This document shows, piece after piece, positions 24,590 through 37,311 of a stretch of DNA of 64,000 nucleotides; position 1 is the stretch's first letter; the number at the start of each line of letters is the position of its first letter. The notes below the pieces were generated by a model. It did no database searches. It had not been told where the DNA came from and worked only from the letters and a program-made list of their open reading frames with translations. The DNA is from Mnemiopsis leidyi (taxonomy: Eukaryota > Ctenophora > Tentaculata > Lobata > Bolinopsidae): NCBI GenBank assembly GCA_000226015.1, contig JH153375.1, positions 140,341 through 204,340 of the forward strand, in the 5' to 3' direction. A program made the translations under genes and the position numbers.

Positions 24590-25633
24590 CTATAAGATAC
24601 AGACAGAAACTATGTATAAAACAGGGAGGAGGTACTGATTTATAAAACAGGGTAATAGAGCTGCAGGGCAGTAATTACGTGATTGAAATAAGGCAAGCAA
24701 TTAATGCAAGGTAATGCATTACATAATATAATATTGTCTTGTTAAACCATTGATCATAAATGTTGGAGCTATTGCAAATATTGGAAATATGCCAGTCCGA
24801 CAATACCGAGTTGTTTTTGAGCCTTACAAAAGAGGCACCTACATTAGTCTGACCATGTGGGACAAGCAATAGTTAACTCCTGACTAATAGACCTAAGCAG
24901 TGTTGGGAGGGGCAGAAGTTGTGTATTATTTTCCTAATTTTCACAGCTTATATTGTACCTGACTTTTCAAATGAAAAATGAAAAGTCAGGTACAATATAA
25001 GAAAATATCTCTAGAATATCCTGTATAGTTCTATCGTTTACACAAATCTTCTGTGTTCTTGCTTCAGTTTCATCTGTTATCCCGTCATGTCTCTTAGGTT
25101 CCCACACTCATTAATTAATACTCCTAGTTATAATCGTTGTTTCAATACTGTAGTGCATTATGGACATGAAAAGTTGAAATTCGTAAAATCAGCTTATCTG
25201 CTTATCTGGCAGAAAGCAAAATTTTCCGACGATTTTTTAGATCAAGCCCTTACATATGATCAGTTTGAGGTACTTCAGGGACATTAACAGATAGGAATGT
25301 TGACAGTTCTCGTTCAAGAGCAAAGTTAACATTTCAAATATGTAGAAGCTTTTAAATACCATAATAAATTTCTACATATTTAGAACCAATGATATAAATC
25401 ACGTAGGTCTGTAGATTACTCAAATATATTCAAGATGGTACTTATATGATTTATTAGGAGTTTACTAAACTATAAGACATTACCTAATCATGCAGTATGT
25501 AGTAATGTGAAATGTTCGGAAAAATATACAATCCACATTAATAAGCAGCCTCCAACTCACCTTCCATTCTAAATAAGCACAACAAAAAAACAGTCATAAA
25601 GACTCAGAAAACAAAAGCGTGTAAGATATAAGA
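24590..25633. other. Spacer with a perfect hairpin, no supported gene
   Basis: AT-rich sequence. Apart from the inverted repeat at 24947-25001, nothing stands out. Short open frames are random in composition. Confidence 0.5.
24947..25001. repeat. Perfect 23-bp inverted repeat with a 9-nt loop
   Basis: The left arm 24947-24969 (CTTATATTGTACCTGACTTT then TCA) is matched base for base by the right arm 24979-25001. The loop is AATGAAAAA. It could be a fold-back insertion, a small MITE core or a hairpin transcript. Confidence 0.95.
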
Positions 25634-25981
25634 CTAACTTCCCAGGGACTGTCTAGAATCGTCTCTCCTGGCGGTTCCGACCCGGAAGTTGGACATCTCA
25701 CTCCGTCTCCTTGGTAACGGGACCACAATCTCCATGTTGCACTCCTTGCGGAGTATCTCCATGCTCCAGTGGTTGAACGGCATGTTGGCTTGGACTGAGA
25801 TGCTACCGGTGGAGGATCTCCGACGTAACATAGCAGACCGTGGTGCTGTTCCCCGAGATAGCATGGGAGGGGGAGGTCGGGGACGTCTGGGTGCCGCTCC
25901 CATGGGACCTAGTTTACCGCTGTAGTAGAGCTCGCGCGCCAGCGCGATGTTACGTGCAAACTCGTCCTCGTTGTGTCCCAT
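25634..25981 (-). CDS. Unrecognised gene C: 115-aa basic protein or first exon
   Basis: The ATG at 25981 has a good context (AACATGG) and an in-frame TGA just upstream, so it is a likely start. The N-terminus is a short amphipathic segment (NEDEFARNIALARELYYSG). A Pro/Arg-rich run (PRRPRPPPP), a Ser/Arg-rich part (LRRRSSTGS), a short acidic-hydrophobic part (NHWSMEILRKECNMEIVV) and a basic end follow. No signal peptide or membrane helix. It stops at TAG at 25634. A donor-like GTTAGT just before the stop leaves open that this is only a first exon. No family is recognised; composition and start context favour a real gene. Confidence 0.5.
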   Translation of the reverse strand: MGHNEDEFARNIALARELYYSGKLGPMGAAPRRPRPPPPMLSRGTAPRSAMLRRRSSTGSISVQANMPFNHWSMEILRKECNMEIVVPLPRRRSEMSNFRVGTARRDDSRQSLGS

Positions 25982-26621
25982 GTTGCGTCAGTTCTAGATT
26001 TCAATTTTAAGTAGAAGTGTTGGACGGCTAATCAGGGTATGCATCTCTTTACTTTTAAAAGGATCTTGAATATAAATACCAGGGTACAATTTTTTCCAAA
26101 AATATATAATTAGGTTCATATAGATAGCTGGCTTGATTATTTACCGATATGCGACTAAGTAATATCGGAAAGTTATGAAGAGTTGGAGTTTTCTGGAAAA
26201 TATAAAAGCAGAGAATGAGCATTATTACACACAGGAATGGGACTAGATTAAAAAGCTATATTTTTAGTCATTATCCAACATTAAAACGCACTTTTTTGAT
26301 CCGCTGGAAAACGTTTTGGAATTAACTAATTAGCTTGGTGGAAACAAATTAGAAACACCGCAGGCACGACTATCAGTCAACTTCCATCAAATTAACTCAT
26401 ATCAAATTCAAGTTATGGCAACCACCATGAAGGCCAAAATATTCTCAATAAAAAGAAAAGAGAAAAAAAACAACCGGTCTACTAATTTGTTGATAGCATA
26501 CACTATATCTTAGGTAGCATGGCACGAACTAGGTCGACACGAGATTCCAAAATAGACAGCTGTGAAGGCTCAGTGCACTCATTTTCGTTCGTATCGCACC
26601 AGTTCAAGCCGGCTCGGCGTG

Positions 26622-29600
26622 TCAACAAGTCAATACCACCAGGGTTCGGCTGGGTCGACGAAATATTACAGCATAAAAAGACTTCCTGTTTATGTTTACG
26701 TCTTTTTTTACGGAAGTATGGACTGGCTCATCTGAAGAATTGTTGAGACGAACGCAACAAGATGGATACCAAATGTCAAAATCGGCCTGGTGAAAACTCA
26801 AATCAACAAACCAAACAAACACTAGATTGAACAAGGATATTGAGCGGCCAGTTTGACGCTTTTAACTCTCTTTGAGGTAGGTAAGAAGCGTTGCCGATTA
26901 AAATTCCATCAACAGGAAGCTACAAATGTTGCATATTACCAACTTCAAAAGATAACACTCACAACAGGGCAAGTTAGTCAAGACAAGATGAATTAACACA
27001 ACTGGTTAAAGGCTCGACTGACTATTGCTCCTAAAAGATGATACAGTGTTAATATTATCACTTGTTAAGGAATGAGACTAGCGACCATGGGGCTCAAAAA
27101 AATAAGAAATTGAAGGAAGTTCTTACTTAACCGTGAGGCAAGTTTAACGTTATCCTGGCATACAATGACATAAAAACATGACGAATCCATAAAAAGGTTC
27201 ATGTATACTATAAGAGGCTTAAAAGCGAACGGAATGCTAGTTGGCTTACACCATAATTGTGCGTCAAGCCGGGTATTTATTTTCGGTATTGCTTTTAAAC
27301 GTTCCTTGAAGCACGTGCAATTTAAACGTGGAACAATAGACTTTCCTTTAAGACAGTGATGCGATGTAGCTTCTGTTTAGTATCAAATAGCTTGCAGGAA
27401 CTATTCGCGAAAAATAAAATACGAGGTAGATATTTCATCAGCAGTTTAAAACTATCATTACTAAATTCCAATAACTGATAGAAATTTCTACAATACAGAG
27501 TATGGCTGCCAAGTAACAGTCAGACATCAAGTACAATATTTCGACTTAACTATAGGCCTTTGAGTACAATATCTCTACTTACCAATAATACATTAAGTAC
27601 AATATCTTGACTTACCTATAATACATCAAGTAAAAAATCTCGACTTACCAATAATACATAAAGTACAATAACTTGACTTACCAGTAAGATATAAAGTACA
27701 ATATCTCGACTTAACTCTAGGACATTGAGTACAATATCTCGACTTACCAATAATACATTGAGTACAATATCGACTTACCAATAAGATATTGAGTACAATA
27801 TCTCGACAGCTCGACTTACCTATAAGAGATCCTGCTCGTGAGCTTGTTGACTTCTTCCGGTGAAGGGAGGAGCGAGTGGGTGGTTGGACGTTAACCACTG
27901 ACTGTCGGCGGATGCCCTGGGATAGCCTTCTGGCGTTCCTGAGGGGGAAGGGTAATTATTTGGGAGAATTTTTTCTGGCAGACAGCCTAATAATGTATCA
28001 ATAATGTCTCGGGGTTTTTTGGTTATGTTAGTAGAATGTTTGGAGGTTTTTAGGTAAACAATAGAGCGTTTGAGAGTTTTCTGGTAAACATTTTGGGGGT
28101 TTTCTAGTAGATAGTCGAATGTTGTAGAGGGAGAGTTTATAATAAAAAACGCAGTTATAAATAGCATGGGGATCAAAGGGGCCGGATCAGAGTGGGGAAA
28201 TCTTTGAATAAGTTTTAAGAAAATCGAAAATAAAAATGTTGTAGTTTTTATTTTGGCTCGGGATATAAATAGCTAAATTTCTTTAAAATAGCGTAATAAT
28301 GCACCTACTTGCACAACATTGATCCACAAAATAGAAATACAAACAAGGAGATGTATAAACAGGTTGGTAAACAAATGACATAAACACTCAGAAGAAAAGC
28401 GGACTGATTTTCGTTCCGGACGTTTGATCAAGGAGGCTCTAAAGAAGAGTCAGTGAAGTGCTTTCAGCGACTAACACCATGGAACCACGCAATCCTATCA
28501 ACACATAAATCTTTAAATGTTGAACTGTGGCTGCAAAGTAGATTTCGAGCGGGTAGATATAATGATGATGTGTCGGTTGGAATGATGCCAAAAGGCGGTT
28601 CTCGTTTGACTTACCTAGATCCGATCACTTCTAAGCTTGATAGGAGCTTCAGCGTGCTGTTTTCCTTAAAGTCTTCGTAGTCACCGCTGAAACGAACATC
28701 ATGGTTAATTGAGTACGTAAAAAGTATGACAGCTAAATTGTTCTAATAACTTTTCATTAAATTCACATAAGAGCTGTCAAAACTGCACATTTCGCAGGCT
28801 TCAAAATTTGTAAATTTACCGTTACGCCGGATTGCGCAGAAAAATTTGCCATAAATTTCACGAATTGGTGACTACTGCAGTAAAGGCCACAAAGCTAATT
28901 TATTCTCATATTTCAAACAATTTCCCTCGAGATAAAAGATTCTAACAGGTTATCCTATAAAGTGAAAGTGTACCAACTACCTTTGTAAGAAGTTTGGGCA
29001 AACCCAAAAATAAAAAAGTCAAATTTGGAGGCACAGGAAAACAACACAATTTTGGTAATTCAACATCTCAAATTGGATGTATAACAAGAGTAACCAAGCA
29101 ACAAGCGGTAATGCAACTTCAACAGGCAAGGCAACACATCATAAACACATAATATTGACATAACCGGCCAAATTATACCCTACGATGGTGGACTGATGGC
29201 CTTGCCCTGGCCACATTAGTAGGCTGCCCTACCAACATGCAATCTTACTAGCCTGAGCAATCAAACTACATTAATCCGGTTCACGGTCACACAACTATTA
29301 CAGTATAACTATCGTGTACATAGTGCTATATAGTGGTTGTAGTGGAAATTCTTCTTGTGGCGATTCGTGTGTTATTGAATTAATTAATTCGAGTATTATT
29401 TAGTGGTCAGGCTCAATAAAAATGCAGGAAAAACAGGACATTTTGAAGGCAAAAGTATGGACCAGGCAGAGGTTGAATGATAAAGGATCACCTGAAATCA
29501 AGTGAAAATCAAGTTTGGAGCTCGAGATCATACCGAGGTCAAACTTCCCAACCAAAGAATAGGACTATGTTAGAATAACGGTAAAATACGAAGATTCATT

Positions 29601-29817
29601 CGAACCTTCTGGCTCTATTCTTAGATAAAGCACTTCTCCTTTCGATCGCAGAAAAGGTCTTGTTGTCAATATCATCAAACAGAATCTTAGTCAGAGTCTC
29701 TTGAGTTTCTTCCCTCTTTAACGATCGTCTCCTCTCCCCAGAGCTGTTACTCAGCTGTCTGATTGGCACACTTCGAACTTTCCTGATCGGCAGTTTGTCT
29801 CGTATTTTCACTGACAT
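26622..29817 (-). CDS. Unrecognised gene B: four-exon model of a basic, Ser/Arg-rich protein
   Basis: Exons in transcript order: 29606-29817, 28615-28686, 27820-27938, 26622-26731. The phases fit (2, 2, 1) and the total is 513 nt (170 aa plus stop). Exon 1 has the ATG at 29817 with AAG before it and encodes a basic segment (KIRDKLPIRKVRSVPIRQLS) then KREETQETLTKILFDDID. Exon 2 is acidic to neutral (GDYEDFKENSTLKLLSSLE). Exon 3 is strongly basic (RRLSQGIRRQS, LHRKKSTSS). Exon 4 ends VVLTC. The two middle exons have clear acceptors and GTAAGT donors. The exon 1 donor (AAG|GTTCGA) is weak, and exon 4 rests mainly on phase and a TTCTTCAG acceptor. No domain, signal peptide or membrane helix is seen. 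Confidence 0.45.
27522..27805. repeat. 33-bp minisatellite carrying repeated splice donors
   Basis: About eight units of roughly 33 bp (+ strand AGTACAATATCTCGACTTAC then CAATAATACATTG) directly follow exon 3 of gene B, read on the minus strand. Most units contain GACTTACC, the complement of GGTAAGTC, which is the real donor of that exon with its flank. The array therefore multiplies a donor-like site about six times within the intron. Confidence 0.92.
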
Positions 29818-31688
29818 CTTCCCTGGGTGATCAGAGGTCTGTGCTCTGTTTAAATGTTATTTGCACGTTATTTGTCCGAGCAGCTAATTATCTGCGATTA
29901 GTGATGACAACTATCCTGGTTGTGACTCAGTCTTGATTTAGAAAAAAGTTAAACCTGGCAGTAGGCAAGAAACTAAACAGAACGGGGCGTGATAATGTTA
30001 AACGGAAAGTTAAACATAAGCGGATGTTTTTTGTAGCAAACTAGATTGTATTGCAGTAAATTTTAATTAAGAATGCGATTCAAAATAACGAAATAATAAG
30101 ATATAATTATGGTACCAGCTCCTGCAATAGCAATGAAAATTAGTGGGAATTTATCACAGTAAAATAAAAACATTTTTACAGTTTGGCATATCATGTGCAA
30201 TTATGTGTGAAGGAAACCTTACAACAAATATAAAAAATCTCTGATAAGTCCGCGACCCAATTACTACGGCTATAATAGTTGAAGCTTCCAAATTTCATGA
30301 ACAGAATCAAATTCACAGTTACAGAACGTCATTTTGAAAACCAATTCATCGATACGTTCCTAAAAAAGCCTAAGTGAATAAATGAGATTTAACCTACTCA
30401 GTACTCATACTTATACAGGTAAATACTCAGACTGAGCTCCAAATGTCCCTTGGAGTCCTGTGTTTAAAGTCAGGTTGGAAGCCCACAAATTCGGTATGTC
30501 AGGATACAGACTACTTTTTGTTTCCTTGAAAACGCGGCAAAAATTCCATACTTATACATCAATTAGACTTCTAATAGAGACGTTCATTACGGTTCGGAGT
30601 TCAAGTGCTTTACTGCAATAAGAATCATAAATCTGCAAATTGTAAGATGCAGTTGATAAGAGGAATTTTCGGAAAAAAAAATCACGTAGATGACGAAGTT
30701 GAAATTTCCGTTGCGTAACAAGTAAGTCACGAGCAGTCTTGGGCTTGATGAATAGTAGATAAAACTAATAATAAAGATAAAATAACAATAAAGTAACTTT
30801 AGCCATACTTAAATTGGTAGATTTATTTTGGTTAAATTGTTTGCGGATGTCATAACAATTTGAGATTTGTTAATGGAAAATATTGGATTTATCCTATAGC
30901 AAAGGTATTAGGACAAAAATGGTTCGTCACTGACTTACTGATTTTAAAAAAAATGAATATCATAAAATGTAAGGACAAGATACAAAGAACAATAAGACAA
31001 TGAAAACATGCAACACTATATCGAATCTCGAACAAAGGTCAAAGTATGCTTCAACATTGACGCCAATTTTCACCATATCAACATTTGCGAGCAGTTGGGC
31101 GTGGAAATGGGGAAACAAAAACACCGGGCTTCTCAACACTGACAGGATGTATTTTTTTGTAGACAAAATGTCTACATTTACATTGATCTTACTGGATCTT
31201 ACAACATGCCCAGCATAAATACCAAAAGTAACCCAAAAAATTATCAGTGTAACCGACAAAACGCCAATTTAACCTATTAGCTCGATTAAGAATGCACACT
31301 AACATTATCATGGATAATAAAGCACACAAGATAGTGTTGGGGAAGTTATGCAAGCCGTAAAATTCCCTCCCAAAATTCCTACACTACCACTACCTCTAGG
31401 GATAAGGCGTGACAAAGACAGATGAAGCAGTGCATACGACTCAGCAGTACACATAATCCTTAATATACATACTGCAATCCTAAATGTACGAGCCTAAGTG
31501 TATAATCTGCTGTACACGATTATAACACATGTCCAGTGCAAGGCGACGATCCCAATATCACCTGTTAGGAGTTCCCAACAGCTGCCACCGTTGTGACAAG
31601 ACGGTTTCTTCCCGGTGACTGATTGTAAAGTTACACACCTCGTATGGTGAGATAATTGATAACATCTCCTCCTCCCTCTCTCTCTTAC
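29818..31688. other. Spacer between gene models B and A
   Basis: AT-rich. A minus-strand frame at 30960-31259 starts with a hydrophobic stretch (MSVTLIIFWVTFGIYAG) but resembles nothing known and is probably chance. Missing 3' exons of gene A would have to lie here or farther left; none could be identified. Confidence 0.4.
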
Positions 31689-33324
31689 CTTCTCAAGTAC
31701 CAGTGTTATTTGTCGCATGTTTGACGGAGTGAGCTTCATTGAGGGATGCGCACTTGTATTATAGTCAAGACGTTTGATTCTGGCATTCTGCCGGTCTAGC
31801 TGCACTTTTACATCTTCACGAAATGTCCTATCTACAAAACTATGGTATAGATTTAGTACTGTGATAGTGCGGTGATACAAGTGGTTAAAGTACCTGGAGC
31901 CAGGGTGTATTTTCCATCCAATTCGATTAACTGACACTCAACTAAAGCAAAATTACTTGGAACGATTCTCCGTTCGACTGTGATCCTTCTTAACTGAAGC
32001 CCCGTCAAATTATTAACTTAAGATATCCGTATACATTATAAACAACATCCTGGAATAAAATATCTTGAAAACAGAACAGTTCAGATATCTCAATAAGGGT
32101 TTATCTTCTCGATGTCTTTTACAGAGAATGAACAAAAGTTCATTCATTATGACTTAGGAGATAATACTGGGTTTGTCAACCCACACTGACAAGTCTAGCT
32201 TATTGTAAGGAAACAAATGATATCTCATATGTTCGTCGCGATTAGTTACACTTCTATACCCACCACGTAGATCGACTTAACATTAAATAATTAACAAGTT
32301 AGACTATAAATAAAACTATAAGACTTGTCGGATCTCGGCAGGTTGAATTAAAAGAGGATTGATATTTAATGAACAGTGCGTGGTTGCTGGGTTCCCTATT
32401 TTTTGACAAAAATAGATTTCTAACCAACATACTGCACAAAACAGGTAGGTCGAATACGAAGAAAGAGATCTCAGACTGAACTAAGTTCAGTATTTTCATG
32501 GCTCTAATTGGAGCTTAAAACGAAAATAGTGCAGGATAAATCTGGACGTGACCCAGAAATAGGGACGTGGGAGCACAAAAATTGCTTGACAATGAAATAA
32601 ACATTCCAGAGTCCCGGAATAAAAATGAGATGAACTAACTTATAGTGCACTCCCGTGTTTGCTCAGCTACACGACAAATCAAGTTCACGACCAGTGGCCA
32701 CGCCAGGCGTTCATATCACTGTATGTAGTCATAGAAAAGATACAATTCTTGCCGCAGCTTTAAAGCCGCCGTGAGGGGTTCAGCGGTTTTTGAGAAAATA
32801 ATTCGTATGCAATTTTGATTGATTCGTTGATATTTAGCTTATACGATTTACTTACGCTCCACCCTTACATTAGTAAGCAGATACGAAAAGAAGAGATTTG
32901 TTCTGTATGTAAGTTGTAAATTAACGACAGCACTCGAAACAACCAATTAATAAATTAACAGAAATGAATAAATTCTTACCAATGAAGGTGACAGCAATAT
33001 TCGGTTCTTGGAGTGAAATCATCCTCTTCAGAATCCACGTCTTCCTCTTCCACATGCAGATAGTTGTAGTGACTGCAAGAGAAATTGTTGACTGTCTAAC
33101 GTTTAACTAACAGACAAATAGACTGACGATTTGACGAACAACCAATGAACACAAAATGAAAAGCAAACAAACAACGACGCAAATCAAGCAAACCTGAGCG
33201 GGCCGAAGCCTTGGGAATAAGGGGAACTGTTGGACTCTTGTCCGAGAATGCCAGCAGCCGAAGACAACATGCGAGAGAGCGGAGTCCGGATCCCTCGATC
33301 AAGCCTTTCTCTAAACTGATCCAT
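31689..33324 (-). CDS. Unrecognised gene A: three 5' exons of an unknown soluble protein
   Basis: Exons in transcript order: 33194-33324, 32981-33073, 31689-31893. Phases fit (2, 2, 0). The ATG at 33324 starts MDQFRERLDRGIRTPLSRML, then a Ser/Gly-rich part. Exon 2 is very acidic (VEEEDVDSEEDDF). Exon 3 is mixed and probably folded (YFNHLYHRTITVLNLYHSFV, later KLTPSNMRQITLVLEK) and ends at a good GTAAGA donor. Acceptors of exons 2 and 3 are clear (TCTTGCAG, GGCTCCAG). At least 143 aa are encoded; the 3' end was not found. Gene A and gene B could be one gene, but no linking exon was seen. No family is recognised. Confidence 0.55.
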
Positions 33325-35359
33325 CCCGCCCGAGCTATCTATCTATAAGTCTAATTGGGACGGTTAGTGGTTCGTTTCATGGGAGCTGCATCTTACTTCT
33401 TCGCCGTCAGATATCAATCAAACTAAATTTATTGATTTGTCTACTGTTCATCAACTGTTATCAGTTATGCAGGCGATGAAATAAAATGACAAGTAACGGT
33501 ACTTAGTAGAAGTGATGAGCTAGTGCCTATATAAATCTACCTACACAGTCTGAAATGGCTCCAAGAACAACGAGGCTAAAAGAACGAATAACCTTCGTTC
33601 TCGTCGATAAGTCACTCTTAGGTAGTGGGATCAAAAACTGTCGGTCATTCTAATCGAAAGGCAGCTTTCAGCATGTAGCAGTTACTATAAATCTACATAT
33701 TTGCATTATTAATCATAGGAATTTGGCGAGACCGAGTTCGTTATATGTCTGTTGGTGCCATTAAACGATTTAATGTGCCAACCTACAACATCTGCAGTCA
33801 GGGAACTGTCAGCGGAATTGCAAAAATGCCACAGTAGCACAGTATCTTGAATCCACCTTTGGAAAGCGGTCAAGTTAGTAACGAATCAATTCGACAGTGC
33901 TGAGTGGTGTACCACTACCAGTGCAATCTGTAATTTGTTGGGTGTTTGAAGCATTTTGACTAAGCTAAGAAGCTGCTAGCAGTAGCACGTAATTTGAAAA
34001 ATAATAATTTATAGACTCTGTAAAAACTATATCAGCCGTCAATGCAAGTATCCCGGCGACCCTTTCCTAAAGTTCCGATGTCCATAAAAATCTGTAAACT
34101 CTGTCCGTCGCAATGATATTGAAAATACAAATTTAAACGGACTTTACCACATACCTGCTTAACCAGTCAAGGTTAGCCCCGTTACGGACCAGACGAAAGC
34201 TATGATGGAACACGGTCCAAAGCCGAGCCACTTCGGACGACTAATTAAAATCTAGCCGGTTCGAAATTGCACAAATAATTGAATCATGTTATGGTAGCTT
34301 CATGAATTACATTTAATGTGATTACTGCCGCCATCGGAAGTTGCCGGGACAAGGAAAATTTCTATATTAAGTATATGGAGCGTGGTACATCAAGAAATGG
34401 ACCTAATTGGGGGAACAATGACCTTCTAGATATACTTTTTATAATTACATCACTCACATGACTTATTACTATGGCAGGATGCGGATAATAATTATTAGAT
34501 TGAAAATAAAATAATTATATGACCGTTCAGCGTGGTTTAGTGTCGTTATTATGAGCAGTAAATTATGGGTAAGTAATTGCCCAACAACTACGTTATACTA
34601 TAACATGGGCAGGAAATAGGCACGGTTCAAAATGTTTGATATCTTTCAGTTTATTGTAAGATAATCATCATCATCAAAAATCATCATCATCTGCACAATC
34701 CCATTCAAGATTATCAGAATCTCAACTATTTGAGCCTTGAGGGTCTTATATCAGACAAAACAGCACCTAGGTGGTACAGTGCTGCTGCCAGATATAGATT
34801 TAATAATTTCCAGATAGAGTATCTCCTTAAAAAGCTCCAATAGTGACAGTCAACTCCCCTGATATTGTTGACTTTACTCTAACCTTCAGTTTAAGATTTG
34901 CAAGCAAGTATGTTACTGTTTGTATGTCATCCTCACTACCTACTTCCAACATCCTACAACCAGCTGAAATGCAAAGTAAAACTAACCTCATGATGGTGCC
35001 TAACTACCAACATCCTACATGCCAGCTAAAAATCAAAATATCAAGTAAAACTAACCTCTTGATGGTGTCTAATGTAGAAGACACGACAATGCCCATGTTT
35101 TGAAAATACCAGTGTTCTTCCTGGACAATAAGCACGAGTACTTTATCCTAACAACTGTGCATTCTGATACGGACCAGTTTATTGTGATGCTTGCCGTTAG
35201 ATTCGCTTAATCACTATCGTGAACAATGTCTTCCTAGTGCCATTAAGTAAGCATGGTGGGTTCGAAGTCTTGGAAGGGCCTCGTGGCTTACTAGGTTTCT
35301 GTAGTGGAGTGAGGTGACAGCTACTGTTAAAGAGGGTACATGTTCGTGAAACTTAAACA
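33325..35359. other. Intergenic region
   Basis: No supported gene. It holds a short ATC repeat near 34668-34690 and a roughly 70-bp block repeated two to three times at about 34950-35070 (AAGTAAAACTAACCTC, GATGGTG, ACCAACATCCTAC). Confidence 0.5.
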
Positions 35360-36930
35360 AGCATGCACTACCAACACTAATTACATAAATAATTTATGCT
35401 CAATGAGGAATTTAAATTTCAGATATGAAGACATATATGATATATATATCACATTCACGTTTTTCTAGAGGTAAGTTACAGCCCATTATGTCAGGCCAGT
35501 CCCTATCATATCCTAGCTGCGTGACAGGAAGGATTACTGAGGGGCACTGTGTTAAAGTGATTTAAGTGGGTCCCAATCCCCACTGTTCATTCATGTTCCT
35601 GGATACTTTTAGTTCCCGTTCATAACACCTACGGTGTCTTCATCGACTGAACGCATAAATTTGTCTTTTTAGTTTCTACTAGCTTAGGCTACTGCAAAGA
35701 ACTCTATGTATACTACCAACTTCTCTCAGATCTTTAGAGTATTATAATCCGAGCTGCACTTAACATGACAGGAATCAATATGCATGTACATAAAAGTTAT
35801 CTATCACTTTGCATGAAAATCGTGATATTAAATATTATATTTTCAATATGCGTCCTGTACAGTCCCCCGGGATACGTGTGATACAAATTATTTTAGTATA
35901 TTTCTATAAAAATGATCTAGTCCCCTTGTTGATAATTCAATAATATTCAAGACGGAAGAGACCGATATAGACTTTAAAAGACTTCCTCATGTGAGCGTGA
36001 GGTTAGGAAGCTAATGGAAGGGGGGGGGGTCAAGCGAACACGATTTCATGAAAAGTTTGCGTTAAGGAACACGGATTAATTAATAGAACTGCAAGTTAAA
36101 AGAATAAAATGGCGTAAACGTAGTTTAGTTGCTTATGAAAATTGCAAAAAAAACTTTGAAATTTAATATTTATTAACCTGTTTTGAATCAATCCAAATAA
36201 TCTGCAAATCTATGATTTCATCTATAACATCTATAAGCTTTCATGAAAATTAAAATGACACTTAATCTGGCACCTGACCACGATGGCGAAGAGCAGTGTT
36301 GAAGGTCCTTACCATGTAGACCTGGGGGAACAAACGATTGCAAATGCATTTGATTCCTTCTACAACGGATACATCTACACCACCATCGACAGCTATAAAA
36401 ACAACAAAATCTACAACAAAAAAAGTAAGTAAAGCCAAAAAGGTCACCGATGGAGCATCATCTGCAGAAGATTTCTCAGCTACAGTCATGAGCTCCTAAA
36501 GCAACATCGACATGGACGACGATACGATCTTTGGCTGGCCCCGTGGCCTTGGATTTTGCAGAACGGAAATTGACAGGGAGAATAAAATTAGTTGCGAAGG
36601 CTTTCTAATTGGAAATGAAACAAATAGTCCTGATCAATAGGAGAATTTAGCCTTATTTGATCAAACAATAAAGTGAAAATGTTTTCAAAATAGCAGTTAT
36701 GATTAAAGATTCCATTATTTTGAATATGTTCAATCTATCATCAAGGAGTACAATAAAATATCAACGTTATACGTTAAAGATTGTCAGTACCTTATTTACA
36801 TACCGACTTTCCATGGAAAATTCCTAATAAAGAAACGATACAGTTAATGATGATAGATATTATTTACCATATTTTCTATCAGTTGAGCAAATTTACTTTT
36901 TAGGATTCACTTAACTTTATCAAATAACCT
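35360..36930 (+). pseudogene. Partial duplicate of the metalloproteinase last exon with flanks
   Basis: The stretch 36270-36590 closely copies 40862-41200, the end of the hemopexin-like exon of the metalloproteinase downstream, and the likeness continues into the 3' untranslated region (to about 36930, against 41560). Upstream flanks also match: 35360-35510 resembles 39473-39620. The 5' part of the exon is missing, and the copied frame carries small changes including a TAA where the real gene has TAC. It is a broken tandem segmental duplicate, not a working gene. Confidence 0.88.
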
Positions 36931-37311
36931 ATAAGACAAAATCACACCTAACTTCTCATTGATGAATCTTTGTCACATAATCCCCTTCCGCCGTAGATTA
37001 ACGAATATTGTCGCCATCCAGCAATGACCAGCTTTTCTAAGTCTAATTTCAATACATATCAGCCCAAAGGAGGTGCTATAGTTTTTTTGACTGCCAGGTG
37101 TGATTTAGAAAAGAGTAATCCTCAGTGCAGTACTTTCTGTAATGAAATAATCCATACTTTCACGATGCGGTCGTTTCCGGCACGTTTAGTTACCCCCCCC
37201 CCCCCAGTATGATAAATGCCAAATTAGATTATAGCCTATAGGCCGCTTTGTGCAGCAGGGATTTTTGGAGTGATTCAATTCTGGTTAGCGCGTTTCAGAA
37301 TTTTATTTGCA
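36931..37311. other. Upstream region of the metalloproteinase gene
   Basis: It should hold the promoter and 5' untranslated region. A run of C's lies at about 37193-37205. No TATA box is clear. Confidence 0.4.

Noticed and set aside
30960-31259. 99-codon minus-strand frame with a hydrophobic start
   Set aside because: No family likeness and no splice support; the AT-rich background gives hydrophobic frames easily.
37270-37311. Upstream extension of the metalloproteinase start
   Set aside because: The frame is open but has no ATG; the ATG at 37312 begins a proper signal peptide.
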